A stretch of 64,000 bases of DNA from Micromonospora sp. MP36 (GCF_008119785.1 NZ_VSFA01000019.1:31370-95369); one strand, 5' to 3'; positions 14,950 through 23,579 are shown, numbered from the stretch's first letter. Numbers and translations are program-made. The notes: generated by a model not told the origin, from the letters alone.

Positions 14950-15915
14950 TTACTGCTTGCCGCCGCCGGCCCGGAAGGCCACCCAGGCGTCGCTCATCCG
15001 GTCCGCCTGGCCCGCCGTGAACATGTTCATGCAGGAGTCCTGCGTGTAGTCCATGAAGTTGTGGATCGGGTCCAGCCCGGGTGCGGTGCAGGTGTCCGCG
15101 CCCACCGGGCAGTTGAACTGCGGCGCCGCCTCGCGCGGGGTGTCCGCGACGAAGTCGCCGGAAGCGGAGCAGCCGTGCGCGAAGGTGTGCTCCAGCATCA
15201 GCCAGTGCCCGACCTCGTGGGTCAGCGTGTCACCCAGGGCGTACTTGCCGGCCGTCCCGCCCGGCATCGACTCGTCGAGCATCACCACGCCGTCGATGTA
15301 GTCCCGGCCGTTGTTGTAACCCTTCGGGAAGTACGCCCAGCCGAGGAGCCCGCCGCCGATGTTGGCCGCGTACACGTTGAGGGTGCGGGCGTCGCCGGTG
15401 TACAACGCCTTCTTCATGTCGCGCTCGTTCTTGCCGGGCACGACCGTGTACCAGGCGCTGTTCACCGTCCACGTGGTGTCGACGAGCGAGAACCGGAACG
15501 GCGTGTCGGAGGCGTCGGGCGCCGTGCGGCCCGCGTACGAGTCGTTGAGCACCTGCATCTGCGCGGCGATCATGGTGTTGAACCGGTTCGTCTCGGCCGC
15601 GCTCAGGGGGTGGTCGGAGATCATGTGGAAGACCGTGGGGATCGTGACGCTGCCGTTGGGCAGGCGCGGCGCATCCTTGATCACGCCGTAGGCGTTCGCC
15701 TCGTTCTTCGAGTACAGCTCGGGCTCCTGGGCGGTGGCGCCCTCCTTCACCCGCGCCGCGCTGTGCCCCTCGGCGCCCGGCTCGCACGCCGCCGCACCGG
15801 GGGAGGCGGTCGCGGGTGCCGCCGTGGCCACCGCCCCGGAGGCGCCCCCGGCCGCCAGGAACGTCGCCGCGGTAGCGGTCAGGACTGCCAGCTGGAAAGT
15901 CGATCTTCTGCGCAT
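14950..15915 (-). CDS. Secreted zinc metalloprotease, M43 (pappalysin)-like
   Basis: A 321-residue secreted protease. The N-terminus MRRRSTFQLAVLTATAATFL then Ala-rich sequence is a signal peptide. The zinc site is HEVGHWLMLEH (His233, Glu234, His237, His243). The Met-turn region is NFMDYTQDSCMNMFTAGQ, matching M43 enzymes, and conserved Cys pairs (HGCSASGDF, NCPVGADTC) also fit. The usual Gly of HExxHxxGxxH is replaced by Met240, which is odd. The ATG at 15915 is favoured over the GTG five codons earlier because AAAGGTGCAACG gives a well-placed ribosome site. It is a stand-alone gene. Confidence 0.88.
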   Translation of the reverse strand: MRRRSTFQLAVLTATAATFLAAGGASGAVATAAPATASPGAAACEPGAEGHSAARVKEGATAQEPELYSKNEANAYGVIKDAPRLPNGSVTIPTVFHMISDHPLSAAETNRFNTMIAAQMQVLNDSYAGRTAPDASDTPFRFSLVDTTWTVNSAWYTVVPGKNERDMKKALYTGDARTLNVYAANIGGGLLGWAYFPKGYNNGRDYIDGVVMLDESMPGGTAGKYALGDTLTHEVGHWLMLEHTFAHGCSASGDFVADTPREAAPQFNCPVGADTCTAPGLDPIHNFMDYTQDSCMNMFTAGQADRMSDAWVAFRAGGGKQ

Positions 15916-16097
15916 CGTTGCACCTTTCACGCCTGGGTTGGAGGCAGGGCGGAATGGACGAGTGCCGCCGCGACGAGGTCGATGACGTCGTCGTCCCGGT
16001 ATGAGAACACGCCGATGCCGTCAACAACAGACCCAGGTGCCGGCACCCGGACTCAGCGCGCCTTTCGGCCGAGTCGCCGGGTGGCCGTCTGCCTTGC

Positions 16098-16143
16098 GGG
16101 GAGGGCCCCTGCGCTATCTGAGGCGCCAACCAGGGGCCCCTCC
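16098..16143. terminator. GGGGCCCCT-type hairpin after the PPOX gene
   Basis: GGGGAGGGCCCCT (16098-16110) and AGGGGCCCCTCC (16132-16143) form a long imperfect hairpin with an inner GCGC/GGCGCC pairing. It lies seven bases beyond the stop of the minus-strand PPOX gene. The self-complementary GGGGCCCC ends are unusual and may mark a dispersed repeat. Confidence 0.6.
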
Positions 16144-16149
16144 GTTCCG

Positions 16150-16542
16150 TCAGCCCCGGCCGAGCTTCTCGGTCGGGGTGACCAGGACGATGACCCGCTC
16201 CTCGCCGGGCTGGCGGAACGGATAGGAGTCCTGCCCGAGATACTTCTTCGCCATCCGGTCGATGTGCTCGTCGGCGCCCTCGGTGACGAACTTCGCGGTG
16301 CCCTTCACCCAGAGCGTGCGGAAGTCGTCGGCCTTGTCCACCACAGAGATCGCAACCACCGGGTTGCGCGCCATGTTGCGGTACTTCTTCCGGCCCTTGA
16401 CGGTGTTGAACACGATGTGCTCGCCGTCGGTGTCCACCCAGACCGGGGTGACGTGCGGGGTGCCGTCGGGCTCGATGGTCGCCACGTGCGCCAGCTGCGG
16501 CTCGGCGAGCAGGGCAAGGTCTACTTCGGTGAGGATCGCCAT
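16150..16542 (-). CDS. PPOX-class F420-dependent oxidoreductase
   Basis: A 130-residue split-beta-barrel flavin-type protein. VATIEPDGTPHVTPVWVDTDG (about 20-40) and GRKKYRNMARNPVVAISVVD (about 50-69) are the hallmark strands of the F420-binding PPOX group, whose members reduce diverse substrates with F420H2. The length equals that of single-domain members. The start MAILTEVDLALL is typical. It is a single gene with a hairpin at its 3' end. The substrate cannot be deduced. Confidence 0.85.
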   Translation of the reverse strand: MAILTEVDLALLAEPQLAHVATIEPDGTPHVTPVWVDTDGEHIVFNTVKGRKKYRNMARNPVVAISVVDKADDFRTLWVKGTAKFVTEGADEHIDRMAKKYLGQDSYPFRQPGEERVIVLVTPTEKLGRG

Positions 16543-16626
16543 GGTCGTGAACGTACTCCGGTGAGGTGTGGGTCGCGGTCGTTAACCGCCGGTACGCTCC
16601 ACCGACCACTCGCGAAAGGACCGTCC

Positions 16627-17277
16627 GTGCCGTACATCCCCGCCTTCGACCGGCTGCTCAGGCCCGGCGCCCGCTTCGCCGACGAGTACGGCGAGCACGT
16701 GATCGAGGTGCATCCGGCCGGCGAGGTCGTGCTGCCGACCGGCCGGGTGGTGGGCTGCGATCCGCTGGTCTGCCCGGAGAGCGACCCGTACACCGTCCCG
16801 ATCGACCCTGGCCGCTACCCGGCACGTGCCTGGGTGTCCTCGATCCGCAGCGACGGCGTCGAGAGCGACCGCCGGGTGGCGGCCCTGGAGTTGGTGGTCC
16901 GGGACGAGCCGGTGGCCCGCTGGGAGCCGGCCCTGGCTGGCGACCAGGACCCCACCGAGCTGGGCGAGGACGACTTCTTCGGCTACGGGGTCGACGCCGG
17001 CACCGGCACGCTGGCCGACCCGGTGGCCCTCGCCGTGCTGGAGGGCTGGGACTACGACCGAATCGAGGAGGTCTTCCTCGCGGAGGACCCGGATCACTCC
17101 CCCGGCCCGGTCCCGGGGCTGCTCAGCGTGGTCACCGACGAGGCGACCGGGGCGAACGTGCTGACCGTCTCGTCGGGCTGGGGCGACGGCTGCTACGGGA
17201 CCTGGGTCGGCCGGACCGCCGACGGCCTGGTCGCGTCGTTCGTCACCGACTTCATGGTGGTGCCCGCGGAGGGCTGA
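16627..17277 (+). CDS. DUF4241 domain protein
   Basis: A 216-residue DUF4241 protein. The C-terminal half carries the family signature: FGYGVDAGTGTLADP (about 118-132) and SGWGDGCYGTWVGRTADGL followed by VTDFMVV at the end. The N-terminal part has VPIDPGRYPARAWV. It is cytoplasmic with no signal peptide. The GTG at 16627 is chosen for GAAAGGA seven bases upstream. The family is found in immunity or polymorphic-toxin contexts in some bacteria, but no toxin gene is beside it here, so I assign no role. Confidence 0.85.
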   Translation: MPYIPAFDRLLRPGARFADEYGEHVIEVHPAGEVVLPTGRVVGCDPLVCPESDPYTVPIDPGRYPARAWVSSIRSDGVESDRRVAALELVVRDEPVARWEPALAGDQDPTELGEDDFFGYGVDAGTGTLADPVALAVLEGWDYDRIEEVFLAEDPDHSPGPVPGLLSVVTDEATGANVLTVSSGWGDGCYGTWVGRTADGLVASFVTDFMVVPAEG

Positions 17278-17392
17278 GCTGTCGGAATCGGAGCCGGCCG
17301 TAGGAGCACTGGCGGCCTCTGTCCGGGTACCGTGTGCGCTGGTCTCGACAGCGGCCGCCGAGCCGCACCACCCACCCAGCAGGGGAGTCGAC

Positions 17393-18046
17393 GTGAGCGA
17401 GCGTGTGCAGAACCGGTCGGCGGGCCAGGGCCCGGGCACCAAGGCAGAGCGGCGGCTGGCCGCCCAGCTGGCGGCGAAGAAGGCCGCCGAGGCGCGACGC
17501 CGACGGCAGTCGATGCTGGGTGCGTTTGTCGGTGTCCTCGCGGTCGCCGCGCTGATCGGGGGCATCGTCTGGCTGAACAGCGGGGACGACGACACGAAGT
17601 CCACCGCCGCCGCCCCGTCGGCGAGCGCCACCGTCCCGGCCGGCGAGACCGCTCCCCCGGCGCCGCAGCTCCCCGAGGGCGCCGACCCGGCGCTGAAGAC
17701 CAAGCCGGCGGTCGAGGCGGGCAAGGGCGACCTGAAGAAGCTCACCGTCACCACCCTGATCAAGGGCAACGGCCCGGCGGTGAAGGCCGGCCAGCAGATC
17801 ACCACCAACTACGTCGGGGTGTTCTACAAGGACGGTAAGCAGTTCGACTCCTCCTGGGACCGGGGCCAGCCGGCCACCTTCGGGATCGGCGTGGGCCAGG
17901 TCATCAAGGGCTGGGACCAGGGCCTGGTCGGCGTGCCGGTGGGCAGCCGGGTGCAGCTGGACATCCCGGCCGACCTGGCGTACGGCGACAGCGGTCAGGT
18001 CTCCGGGCCGCTGCGCTTCGTCGTTGACGTGCTCGCCGCGCAGTAG
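17393..18046 (+). CDS. Membrane-anchored FKBP-type peptidyl-prolyl isomerase
   Basis: A 217-residue prolyl isomerase. Residues 1-40 are basic and helical (KAERRLAAQLAAKKAAEARRRR), residues 41-62 form a single membrane helix, then there is a Pro/Ala-rich linker, and the FKBP domain lies at about 110-217 (TTNYVGVFYKDGKQFDSSWD, GVGQVIKGWDQGLVGVPVGS, IPADLAYGD). The topology is cytoplasmic N-terminus and extracytoplasmic FKBP, suggesting folding of secreted proteins. The GTG at 17393 follows AGGGGAGTCGAC, and TACCGT at 17328-17333 may be the -10 box. The domain is of full length. Confidence 0.9.
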   Translation: MSERVQNRSAGQGPGTKAERRLAAQLAAKKAAEARRRRQSMLGAFVGVLAVAALIGGIVWLNSGDDDTKSTAAAPSASATVPAGETAPPAPQLPEGADPALKTKPAVEAGKGDLKKLTVTTLIKGNGPAVKAGQQITTNYVGVFYKDGKQFDSSWDRGQPATFGIGVGQVIKGWDQGLVGVPVGSRVQLDIPADLAYGDSGQVSGPLRFVVDVLAAQ

Positions 18047-18089
18047 GTCACAGCAGGCTTCCTTCCGATCACCCAGCGGCAGTAGGTTC

Positions 18090-19040
18090 ATGGTCACCGT
18101 GGGCGGTCCACCCGCCCGCGGCGACCTGCCCAACGACGCGGAGGTGCACGTGGCGCTGGACGACCCCGGGCTGGCCCGGCTGATGTGGACCCACTTCGAG
18201 CCGGTCCACGCCGTGACCTACTTCCACCCCCGGTCCCGGGCCGCGTACGAGGCGGTCGGGCTGCGCGGCTACTGGCGGGGTTACTTCGCCGGCCGGGCCG
18301 CCCCGCTCGGGCCGGTCGACGCACCGGTGGTGGTGGCCGCCTTCTTCAGCTTCGCGCCGTCGATGGTGGCCCGGGCGCTCCCCTCGGTGTGGCGCCTGGC
18401 CACCCCGCAGGAGGCGCTGCGCGCCCGACTCACCGGCGCCGTGCAGGCGCTGGCCGAGTTCACCTACGAGCTGCCCGAGGCGCACCTCGTCGAGGCGGCG
18501 GAGCTGCTGGAGGAGGCGGCCGCCCAGGTCGAGACGGCGGGCCGGGTGCTCGGCGCGGTCAACGCCGCGCTGCCCCGGGGCGAATACCCGCTGGCCCGGC
18601 TCTGGCAGGCGGCCACCACGCTGCGCGAGCACCGGGGCGACGGTCACGTGGCGGCGCTGGTCACCACCGGGCTGGATCCGGTCGAGGTGGTGGCCTGGCG
18701 GTGCCGGGCCGACCAGTCCCGCGAGTTCCACCAGATGGCCCGGGGCTGGACCGACGAGGAGTGGGCCGCCGCCGAGGAGCGCCTGGTCGAGAAGGGCTGG
18801 CTGACCGCCGACCGGGCGCCGACCGACCACGGCACGCAGACGTTCCGGGCGGTCGAGGAGGCCACCGACCGGGCCGCCCTCGGCCCGTGGCGGGCGCTGG
18901 GCGCGGAGCGTACGGCGCGGCTGCGCGAGCTGCTCGACCCGATCGCGAGCCGGTGCCACACGATCATCCCGCCGCAGAGCCCGATCGGCCTGCCCGCGCC
19001 GCGCACCGCCACCGAGGACGCGTCCATCCCGGCCCGCTGA
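18090..19040 (+). CDS. SCO6745-family protein
   Basis: A 316-residue actinobacterial protein of the SCO6745 family, all-alpha with winged-helix-like parts. Diagnostic are ARLMWTHFEPVHAVTYFHP near residue 25, GYWRGYFAGRAAPLG, and REFHQMARGWTDEEWAAAEERLVEKGWL in the last third, which looks like a wHTH. The function is unproven. The ATG at 18090 is the best in-frame start; a GTG at 18148 is also possible because the conserved block begins shortly after it. The HAD phosphatase follows 31 bases later and could be co-transcribed. Confidence 0.8.
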   Translation: MVTVGGPPARGDLPNDAEVHVALDDPGLARLMWTHFEPVHAVTYFHPRSRAAYEAVGLRGYWRGYFAGRAAPLGPVDAPVVVAAFFSFAPSMVARALPSVWRLATPQEALRARLTGAVQALAEFTYELPEAHLVEAAELLEEAAAQVETAGRVLGAVNAALPRGEYPLARLWQAATTLREHRGDGHVAALVTTGLDPVEVVAWRCRADQSREFHQMARGWTDEEWAAAEERLVEKGWLTADRAPTDHGTQTFRAVEEATDRAALGPWRALGAERTARLRELLDPIASRCHTIIPPQSPIGLPAPRTATEDASIPAR

Positions 19041-19071
19041 CCCGCCGGCCGGGGTCCGGCAGGATGGGCTC

Positions 19072-19725
19072 ATGGTGGACGCGGTGCTCTTCGACCTGGA
19101 CGGCGTGATCGTGGATTCCGAGCCGGTCTGGGAGGAGGTCCGGCGGGCGTACGTGGCCGCGCACGGCGGCACCTGGCAGCCGGACACCCAGCGCCGGCTG
19201 ATGGGGATGAGCACCGGCGAGTGGGCCGCCTACCTCAGCGGTGAGCTGGGCGTGGACCGCACCGCCGAGCAGGTCGCCACCGAGGTGGTGGCCGAGATGA
19301 CCCGGCGGTACGCGGCACACGTACCGCTGATCGACGACGCCGACGCGGTGGTGCGCCGGCTGGCCGGGCGGTGGCCGCTCGGGCTGGCCAGCTCCTCCCC
19401 CACCCGGCTGATCGGGGCGGCGCTGGCCGCCACCGGCCTGACCGACGCCTTCCGGGCGACCCTGTCGACGGAGGAGACCGCCCGGGGCAAGCCGGCCCCG
19501 GACGTCTGGCTGGGCGTGGCGGCGCGGCTCGGCGTGGACCCCGCCCGGTGCGTGGCGATCGAGGACTCCTCCAACGGGGTCCGTTCCGCGGCCGCCGCCG
19601 GGATGCGGGTGGTGGCCGTGCCGCACGGGTCGTACCCACTGGACCCGGACGCCGAGGCGCTGGCGGCGGTGCTGCTGCCGTCGATCGACGCGCTCACCCC
19701 GGAGGTGGTGGCGCAGCTCGACTGA
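19072..19725 (+). CDS. HAD-IA hydrolase (beta-phosphoglucomutase-like)
   Basis: A 217-residue haloacid-dehalogenase phosphatase or mutase. Motif I is LFDLDGVIVDSEP (nucleophile Asp in DLDG), motif II is LASSSPT, motif III is the Lys in GKPAPDVW, and motif IV is AIEDSSNGVRSA. The cap is the helical C1 type between motifs I and II. DLDGVIVDSEP and SSNG are typical of the beta-phosphoglucomutase/DOG phosphatase branch, so a small sugar phosphate is the likely substrate. It follows the SCO6745 gene closely. Confidence 0.9.
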   Translation: MVDAVLFDLDGVIVDSEPVWEEVRRAYVAAHGGTWQPDTQRRLMGMSTGEWAAYLSGELGVDRTAEQVATEVVAEMTRRYAAHVPLIDDADAVVRRLAGRWPLGLASSSPTRLIGAALAATGLTDAFRATLSTEETARGKPAPDVWLGVAARLGVDPARCVAIEDSSNGVRSAAAAGMRVVAVPHGSYPLDPDAEALAAVLLPSIDALTPEVVAQLD

Positions 19726-19730
19726 ACGGC

Positions 19731-19761
19731 TTGCTCCTGACGCGACGTCAGGTCCTAGCGT
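19731..19761 (+). promoter_or_regulatory. MerR-type operator/promoter
   Basis: TTGCTC (19731-19736) and TAGCGT (19756-19761) are separated by exactly 19 bp. The spacer holds the 7-bp-arm palindrome CCTGACG-CGA-CGTCAGG (19736-19752). A dyad in an over-long spacer is the classical architecture by which MerR proteins twist DNA to activate. The promoter lies directly before a merR gene, so autoactivation is likely. Confidence 0.8.
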
Positions 19762-19807
19762 CGGTTTCTGTCGCCGCAGGGTGCGGTGACGCGAGAGGGA
19801 GTGGGAC

Positions 19808-20557
19808 GTGGCGTCCACCTGGCGGATCGGCGAGCTGGGCCAGCGTACCGGGCTCACCGTCCGGACCCTGCACCACTGGGACCACGTGGGGCTGCTGCGG
19901 CCGTCCGCGCGCACGTCCGCCGGCCACCGGCTCTATGACGAGCGGGACGTCGACCGGCTGTACCGGATCGTCGCGCTGCGCGAGCTGGGCCTGCCGCTGG
20001 AGACCATCGGCGTGCTGCTGGACGGCGGCGGTGGCGGCGGCCTGGAGCTGGCCGGGCTGCTCGACGACCACCTGGCGCACGTGGAGCGGCAGCTCGCCGC
20101 GCTGGGCAGCCTCCGTGACCGGCTGGCCATGTTGGTGCCCGCCGTACGTGCCGCCGGGGGCGCCACGCCCGTCGACCTGCTCGCCGTGATCGAGGAGGTG
20201 ACCAGGGTGGAAGACACGATTCGGAACTACTTCACCGAGGAGCAGCTCGCCGCGTTGGCGCAGCGGCGGGAGCAGCTCGGCGAGGCGGCGATCCGCAGCG
20301 TCGAGGAGGAGTGGCCGCGGCTGATCGCCCAGGTCCAGGCGGAGCTGGACGCCGGGACCGATCCGGCGGAGCCGCGGGTGCGGGCGCTGGCCACGCGGTG
20401 GATGGAACTGCTGGAGGCGTTCCACGGCGGGGACCCGGGACTGCGGGACTCGCTCTACCGGATGTACGCGGAGCAGCGCGCGGAGATCACGCAGGAGCAC
20501 GGCGGCCCGTCGCCGGAGCTGATCGACTACGTGAAGCGGTCGGTCGCGGCGGGCTGA
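19808..20557 (+). CDS. MerR-family regulator with TipAS effector domain
   Basis: A 249-residue regulator. The N-terminal MerR domain (about 5-75) has WRIGELGQRTGLTVRTLHHW then GLLRPSARTSAGHRLYDERD, followed by a coiled-coil dimerisation helix (about 85-115). The C-terminal 130 residues are a TipAS-type all-helical effector domain (YFTEEQLAALAQRREQLGE, WMELLEAFHGGDPGLRDSLYRMY), known to bind hydrophobic antibiotics in TipAL and similar drugs in relatives. The GTG start follows GAGAGGGAGTGGGAC. It probably activates its own promoter at 19731-19761. The inducer is unknown. Confidence 0.9.
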   Translation: MASTWRIGELGQRTGLTVRTLHHWDHVGLLRPSARTSAGHRLYDERDVDRLYRIVALRELGLPLETIGVLLDGGGGGGLELAGLLDDHLAHVERQLAALGSLRDRLAMLVPAVRAAGGATPVDLLAVIEEVTRVEDTIRNYFTEEQLAALAQRREQLGEAAIRSVEEEWPRLIAQVQAELDAGTDPAEPRVRALATRWMELLEAFHGGDPGLRDSLYRMYAEQRAEITQEHGGPSPELIDYVKRSVAAG

Positions 20558-20669
20558 TCGCTGGCGGCGGGCCGCGCCCGGCCCACCGCCCTCCGCCGAT
20601 ATGTCCCGCGCCACCCCCCTCCTGCCCCCGACCACCTCGATGTACGTTTTCCCCGGCGGGTCTGGTCGA

Positions 20670-20732
20670 ATGATCAGGGTGAGTCCGGGTAGCGCAGCCG
20701 GTGGCGTGTCGGCGGTGAGGGGACGGCGATGA
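20670..20732 (+). CDS. Candidate 20-codon upstream ORF coupled to the oxidoreductase gene
   Basis: ATG at 20670 opens a 20-residue frame (MIRVSPGSAAGG...) whose TGA overlaps the ATG of the next gene (ATGA at 20729). The Shine-Dalgarno GAGGGGAC of the next gene lies inside it. No convincing -10 box places a transcript start on this ATG, so it is weaker than the other examples in the window. Confidence 0.2.
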   Translation: MIRVSPGSAAGGVSAVRGRR

Positions 20733-21742
20733 AGGCGATCGTGTACGAAGGCAACGGGGACGTCTCGGTGCTCCAGGTGGCCGAGCGCCCGATCCCGGAG
20801 CCGGGCCCCGGCGAGGTGCTGGTGCGGATGGCCGTGTCCGGGGTGAACCCGACGGACTGGAAGGCCCGCCGGCAGTGGCCGCTCCCGGCCGGCTGGCAGA
20901 TCCCCGGGCAGGACGGCGCCGGGGTGATCGAGGCGGTCGGCGAGGGCGTCGACCAGATCCTGATCGGTGCCCGGGTGTGGCTCTGGGAGGCCGCCTGGCA
21001 GCGGCCGTGGGGCACCGCCAGCGAATACACGGTCGTCCCGGTCCGGCACACGGTGCGGCTCGGTTCCGCCTCCTTCGACCTCGGCGCCTGCCTGGGCATC
21101 CCGTTCATGACCGCGCACCGCTGCCTCACGGCCGGCGAGTTCATGCCGGACAAGCTGCACGCGGGCGCGCTCAGCGGCCATGTGGTGCTGGTGCAGGGCG
21201 GGGCGGGCGCGGTGGGCAACGCCGCCATCCAGCTCGCCCGATGGGCCGATGCCTGCGTGATCACCACGGTGAGCAGCCCCGAGAAGGCGCAGCTCGCGGC
21301 GGCGGCCGGCGCCGACCTCGTGATCAACTACCGCGAGCAGGACGTGGTCCAGGAGGTCCGCAAGCTCGCGCACGACGGGGTGCACACCATCGTCGAGGTC
21401 TCCGCGGCCCGCAACGCCGCCACCGACGTGCAGATCCTGCGGAACGGGGGTGCGGTGTGCGTCTACGCGGACGACGGCGGGTCCGAGGTGACGTTGCCGA
21501 TCCGGGCGCTGATGGTGCCGAACGCGCGCTGGCAGTTCGTGCTGATCTACACCGCGCCGAAGGCGGCCAAGGCGCAGGCGGTGACCGACGTGGCGGCGGC
21601 GGTGGCGCAGGGGGCGATCCGGGTGGGCGAGGAGGCCGGGCTGCCGCTGCACCACTACCCGATGTCGGCGGCCCAGGCGGCGCACAAGGCGGTGGAGGAC
21701 GGCGCGGTCGGCAAGGTGCTCATCGCCACGGCCGAGGCGTGA
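20729..21742 (+). CDS. Zinc-independent quinone oxidoreductase / MDR family
   Basis: A 337-residue NADPH-dependent oxidoreductase of the medium-chain family. The GroES-like N-terminal domain has EVLVRMAVSGVNPTDWKARR (about 29-48) without the zinc-ligand cysteines. The Rossmann domain has VVLVQGGAGAVGNAAIQLARW (about 151-171) as the nucleotide motif. It ends typically with DGAVGKVLIAT. Reduction of quinones or enones is the likely chemistry; the true substrate is unknown. It is a single gene, convergent with the acyl-CoA ligase. Confidence 0.88.
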   Translation: MKAIVYEGNGDVSVLQVAERPIPEPGPGEVLVRMAVSGVNPTDWKARRQWPLPAGWQIPGQDGAGVIEAVGEGVDQILIGARVWLWEAAWQRPWGTASEYTVVPVRHTVRLGSASFDLGACLGIPFMTAHRCLTAGEFMPDKLHAGALSGHVVLVQGGAGAVGNAAIQLARWADACVITTVSSPEKAQLAAAAGADLVINYREQDVVQEVRKLAHDGVHTIVEVSAARNAATDVQILRNGGAVCVYADDGGSEVTLPIRALMVPNARWQFVLIYTAPKAAKAQAVTDVAAAVAQGAIRVGEEAGLPLHHYPMSAAQAAHKAVEDGAVGKVLIATAEA

Positions 21743-21825
21743 CAACGCGAAACGGATTTCGCTGACATCAGGACAGAGGCGAACAAGTTTCGCGACAATG
21801 AACATGCGGGTCGCCCCGCATGGAC

Positions 21826-21862
21826 GGGCGGCCCCGGCGCGGTGCGAACGCCGGGACCGCCC
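21826..21862. terminator. Bidirectional hairpin between convergent genes
   Basis: Arms GGGCGGCCCCGGCG (21826-21839) and CGCCGGGACCGCCC (21849-21862) pair over 14 positions with one mismatch around a 9-nt loop. It lies between the oxidoreductase and acyl-CoA ligase stops. A smaller dyad GCGAAA-CGGA-TTTCGC sits at 21747-21762, right after the oxidoreductase stop. Confidence 0.65.
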
Positions 21863-21929
21863 TCTGGGGAGGGATGCCCATGAGGAGGACGAAGTCCCTA
21901 CCCGTCCAGCGACGGTACGCCGGAAAGTG

Positions 21930-23579
21930 TTACGGCGCGGCCAGTTCGCGTACCTCGAGCCCGCCCTCGGCGTAGCGGGAGCGCACCACCTTCTTGTCGA
22001 ACTTGCCGACGCTGGTCTTCGGGACGGCGTCGATGAACGCCCAGCGCTCCGGCAACTGCCAGCGGGCCACCGACTTCGCCAGGAAGTCCCGCAGCTCCTC
22101 GGCGGTGACCGAGGCGCCCTCCCGGACCACCACGGTGGCCAGCGGCCGCTCGTCCCAGCGCTCGTCCGGTACGCCCACCACGCACGCCTCCAGCACCGCC
22201 GGGTGCGCCATCAGGGCGTTCTCCAGCTCGACCGAGGAGATCCACTCCCCGCCCGACTTGATCACATCCTTGGCCCGGTCGGTGAGCGTGATGTAGCCGT
22301 CCGGCGAGAGCATGCCGACGTCGCCGGTCCGCAGCCACCCGTCCCGGAACTTCTCCTCGTCCGGGGCCCCGCCTCCGACGTACCGGGCGGTCACCCACGG
22401 CCCGCGGACCTCCAGCTCGCCCACGGAGGTCCCGTCGGCGGGCAGCGGCTCGCCCAGCGGGCCGACGATGCGCGCGGCGACCCCGGCCGGGATCCGGCCC
22501 TGGGTGTAGCGGTAGCGCCAGGCCGTCTCGCCGGTCGCGCCGGCCGGCGGCCGGGAGACCGAGCCCAGCGGGGACATCTCGGTCATCCCCCAGGCGTGGA
22601 TCACCTCGATGCCGTGCCGGTCGTGGAAGGCATGCATCAGCGCCGGCGGGCAGGCCGAGCCGCCGACGATCACCTCCTTGAGCGACGAGGTGTCGACATC
22701 GTGACTGTCCAGGTAGGCCAGCAAGTCGGTCCAGATGGTGGGGACCGCGCCGGCCAGGGTGGGGCGCTCGGCGGCGATCATCGCGGCGATCGGCTCGGCC
22801 TGGAGGAACCGGTCCGGCATGATCAGCGACGCGCCGGAGAGGAACGCCGCGTACGGCAGACCCCAGGACATCGCGTGGAACATCGGCACAATGGCCAACT
22901 CCCGGTCGGTCGGGCCGAGCCCGAAGCCCTCCGGCATGCAGATCTGGAGCGAGTGCAGGTAGATGGAGCGGTGCGAGTAGGCGACCCCCTTGGGGTTGCC
23001 GGTGGTCCCGGAGGTGTAGCAGAGCGCGGCGGCGTCGCGCTCGTCCACCTCGGGCCAGTCGTAGACGTCCGGCCGGTCGGCCAGCAGGGCGTCCCAGTGG
23101 TGTACGACGATCCGGTCGCCGGCCGCCGCCAGCAGCGGCGCCGGGTCCCCGCCGCCGACCACCACCACGTGCCGCACCGTGGTCAACTGCCCAATCACCC
23201 GGGCCAGCAGCGGGATCAGCGTCGAGTCGACCAGCACCACCCGGTCCTCGGCGTGGTTGCCGATGTAGGCGATCTGGTCCGGGAAGAGCCGGAGGTTGAG
23301 GGTGTGCAGCACCGCGCCCATGCTCGGCACGGCGAAGTAGGCCACCAGGTGCTCGTTGTTGTTCCACATGAAGGTGGCGACCCGCTCGTCGCCGGTCACC
23401 CCGCACTCGTCGCGCAGCGCGTGGGCCAGCCGGGCGGCGGTCCGCCCGACCTCGGCGTACGTCATCCGACGGGGCTCTGCGCCGGTCCAGGTGACGACCT
23501 CCGCCGTGCCGTGCACGGTGGAGCCGTGTTCGAGGATCCGGGCGACCTGGAGGGGGGCGTCCATCATCGTGCTACGCAT
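21930..23579 (-). CDS. Long-chain-fatty-acid--CoA ligase family protein
   Basis: A 549-residue acyl-adenylate-forming enzyme that would activate a medium- or long-chain fatty acid with ATP and CoA. CYTSGTTGNPKGVAYSHRS is the P-loop (motif A3), HAWGMTEMSP is A5, and GWLRTGDVG with TDRAKDVIKSGGEWISSVE is A7/A8. The C-terminal catalytic Lys is in KTSVGKFDKK. The ATG at 23579 gives an N-terminus in line with FadD-type enzymes; the frame is open further upstream without a good ribosome site. It is divergent from the Nudix gene. Confidence 0.9.
   Translation of the reverse strand: MRSTMMDAPLQVARILEHGSTVHGTAEVVTWTGAEPRRMTYAEVGRTAARLAHALRDECGVTGDERVATFMWNNNEHLVAYFAVPSMGAVLHTLNLRLFPDQIAYIGNHAEDRVVLVDSTLIPLLARVIGQLTTVRHVVVVGGGDPAPLLAAAGDRIVVHHWDALLADRPDVYDWPEVDERDAAALCYTSGTTGNPKGVAYSHRSIYLHSLQICMPEGFGLGPTDRELAIVPMFHAMSWGLPYAAFLSGASLIMPDRFLQAEPIAAMIAAERPTLAGAVPTIWTDLLAYLDSHDVDTSSLKEVIVGGSACPPALMHAFHDRHGIEVIHAWGMTEMSPLGSVSRPPAGATGETAWRYRYTQGRIPAGVAARIVGPLGEPLPADGTSVGELEVRGPWVTARYVGGGAPDEEKFRDGWLRTGDVGMLSPDGYITLTDRAKDVIKSGGEWISSVELENALMAHPAVLEACVVGVPDERWDERPLATVVVREGASVTAEELRDFLAKSVARWQLPERWAFIDAVPKTSVGKFDKKVVRSRYAEGGLEVRELAAP

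Noticed and set aside
17334..17396. A 20-codon frame ending on the FKBP GTG start
   Set aside because: The TACCGT -10 box abuts its GTG, so transcription would start inside the frame; the overlap is probably chance.
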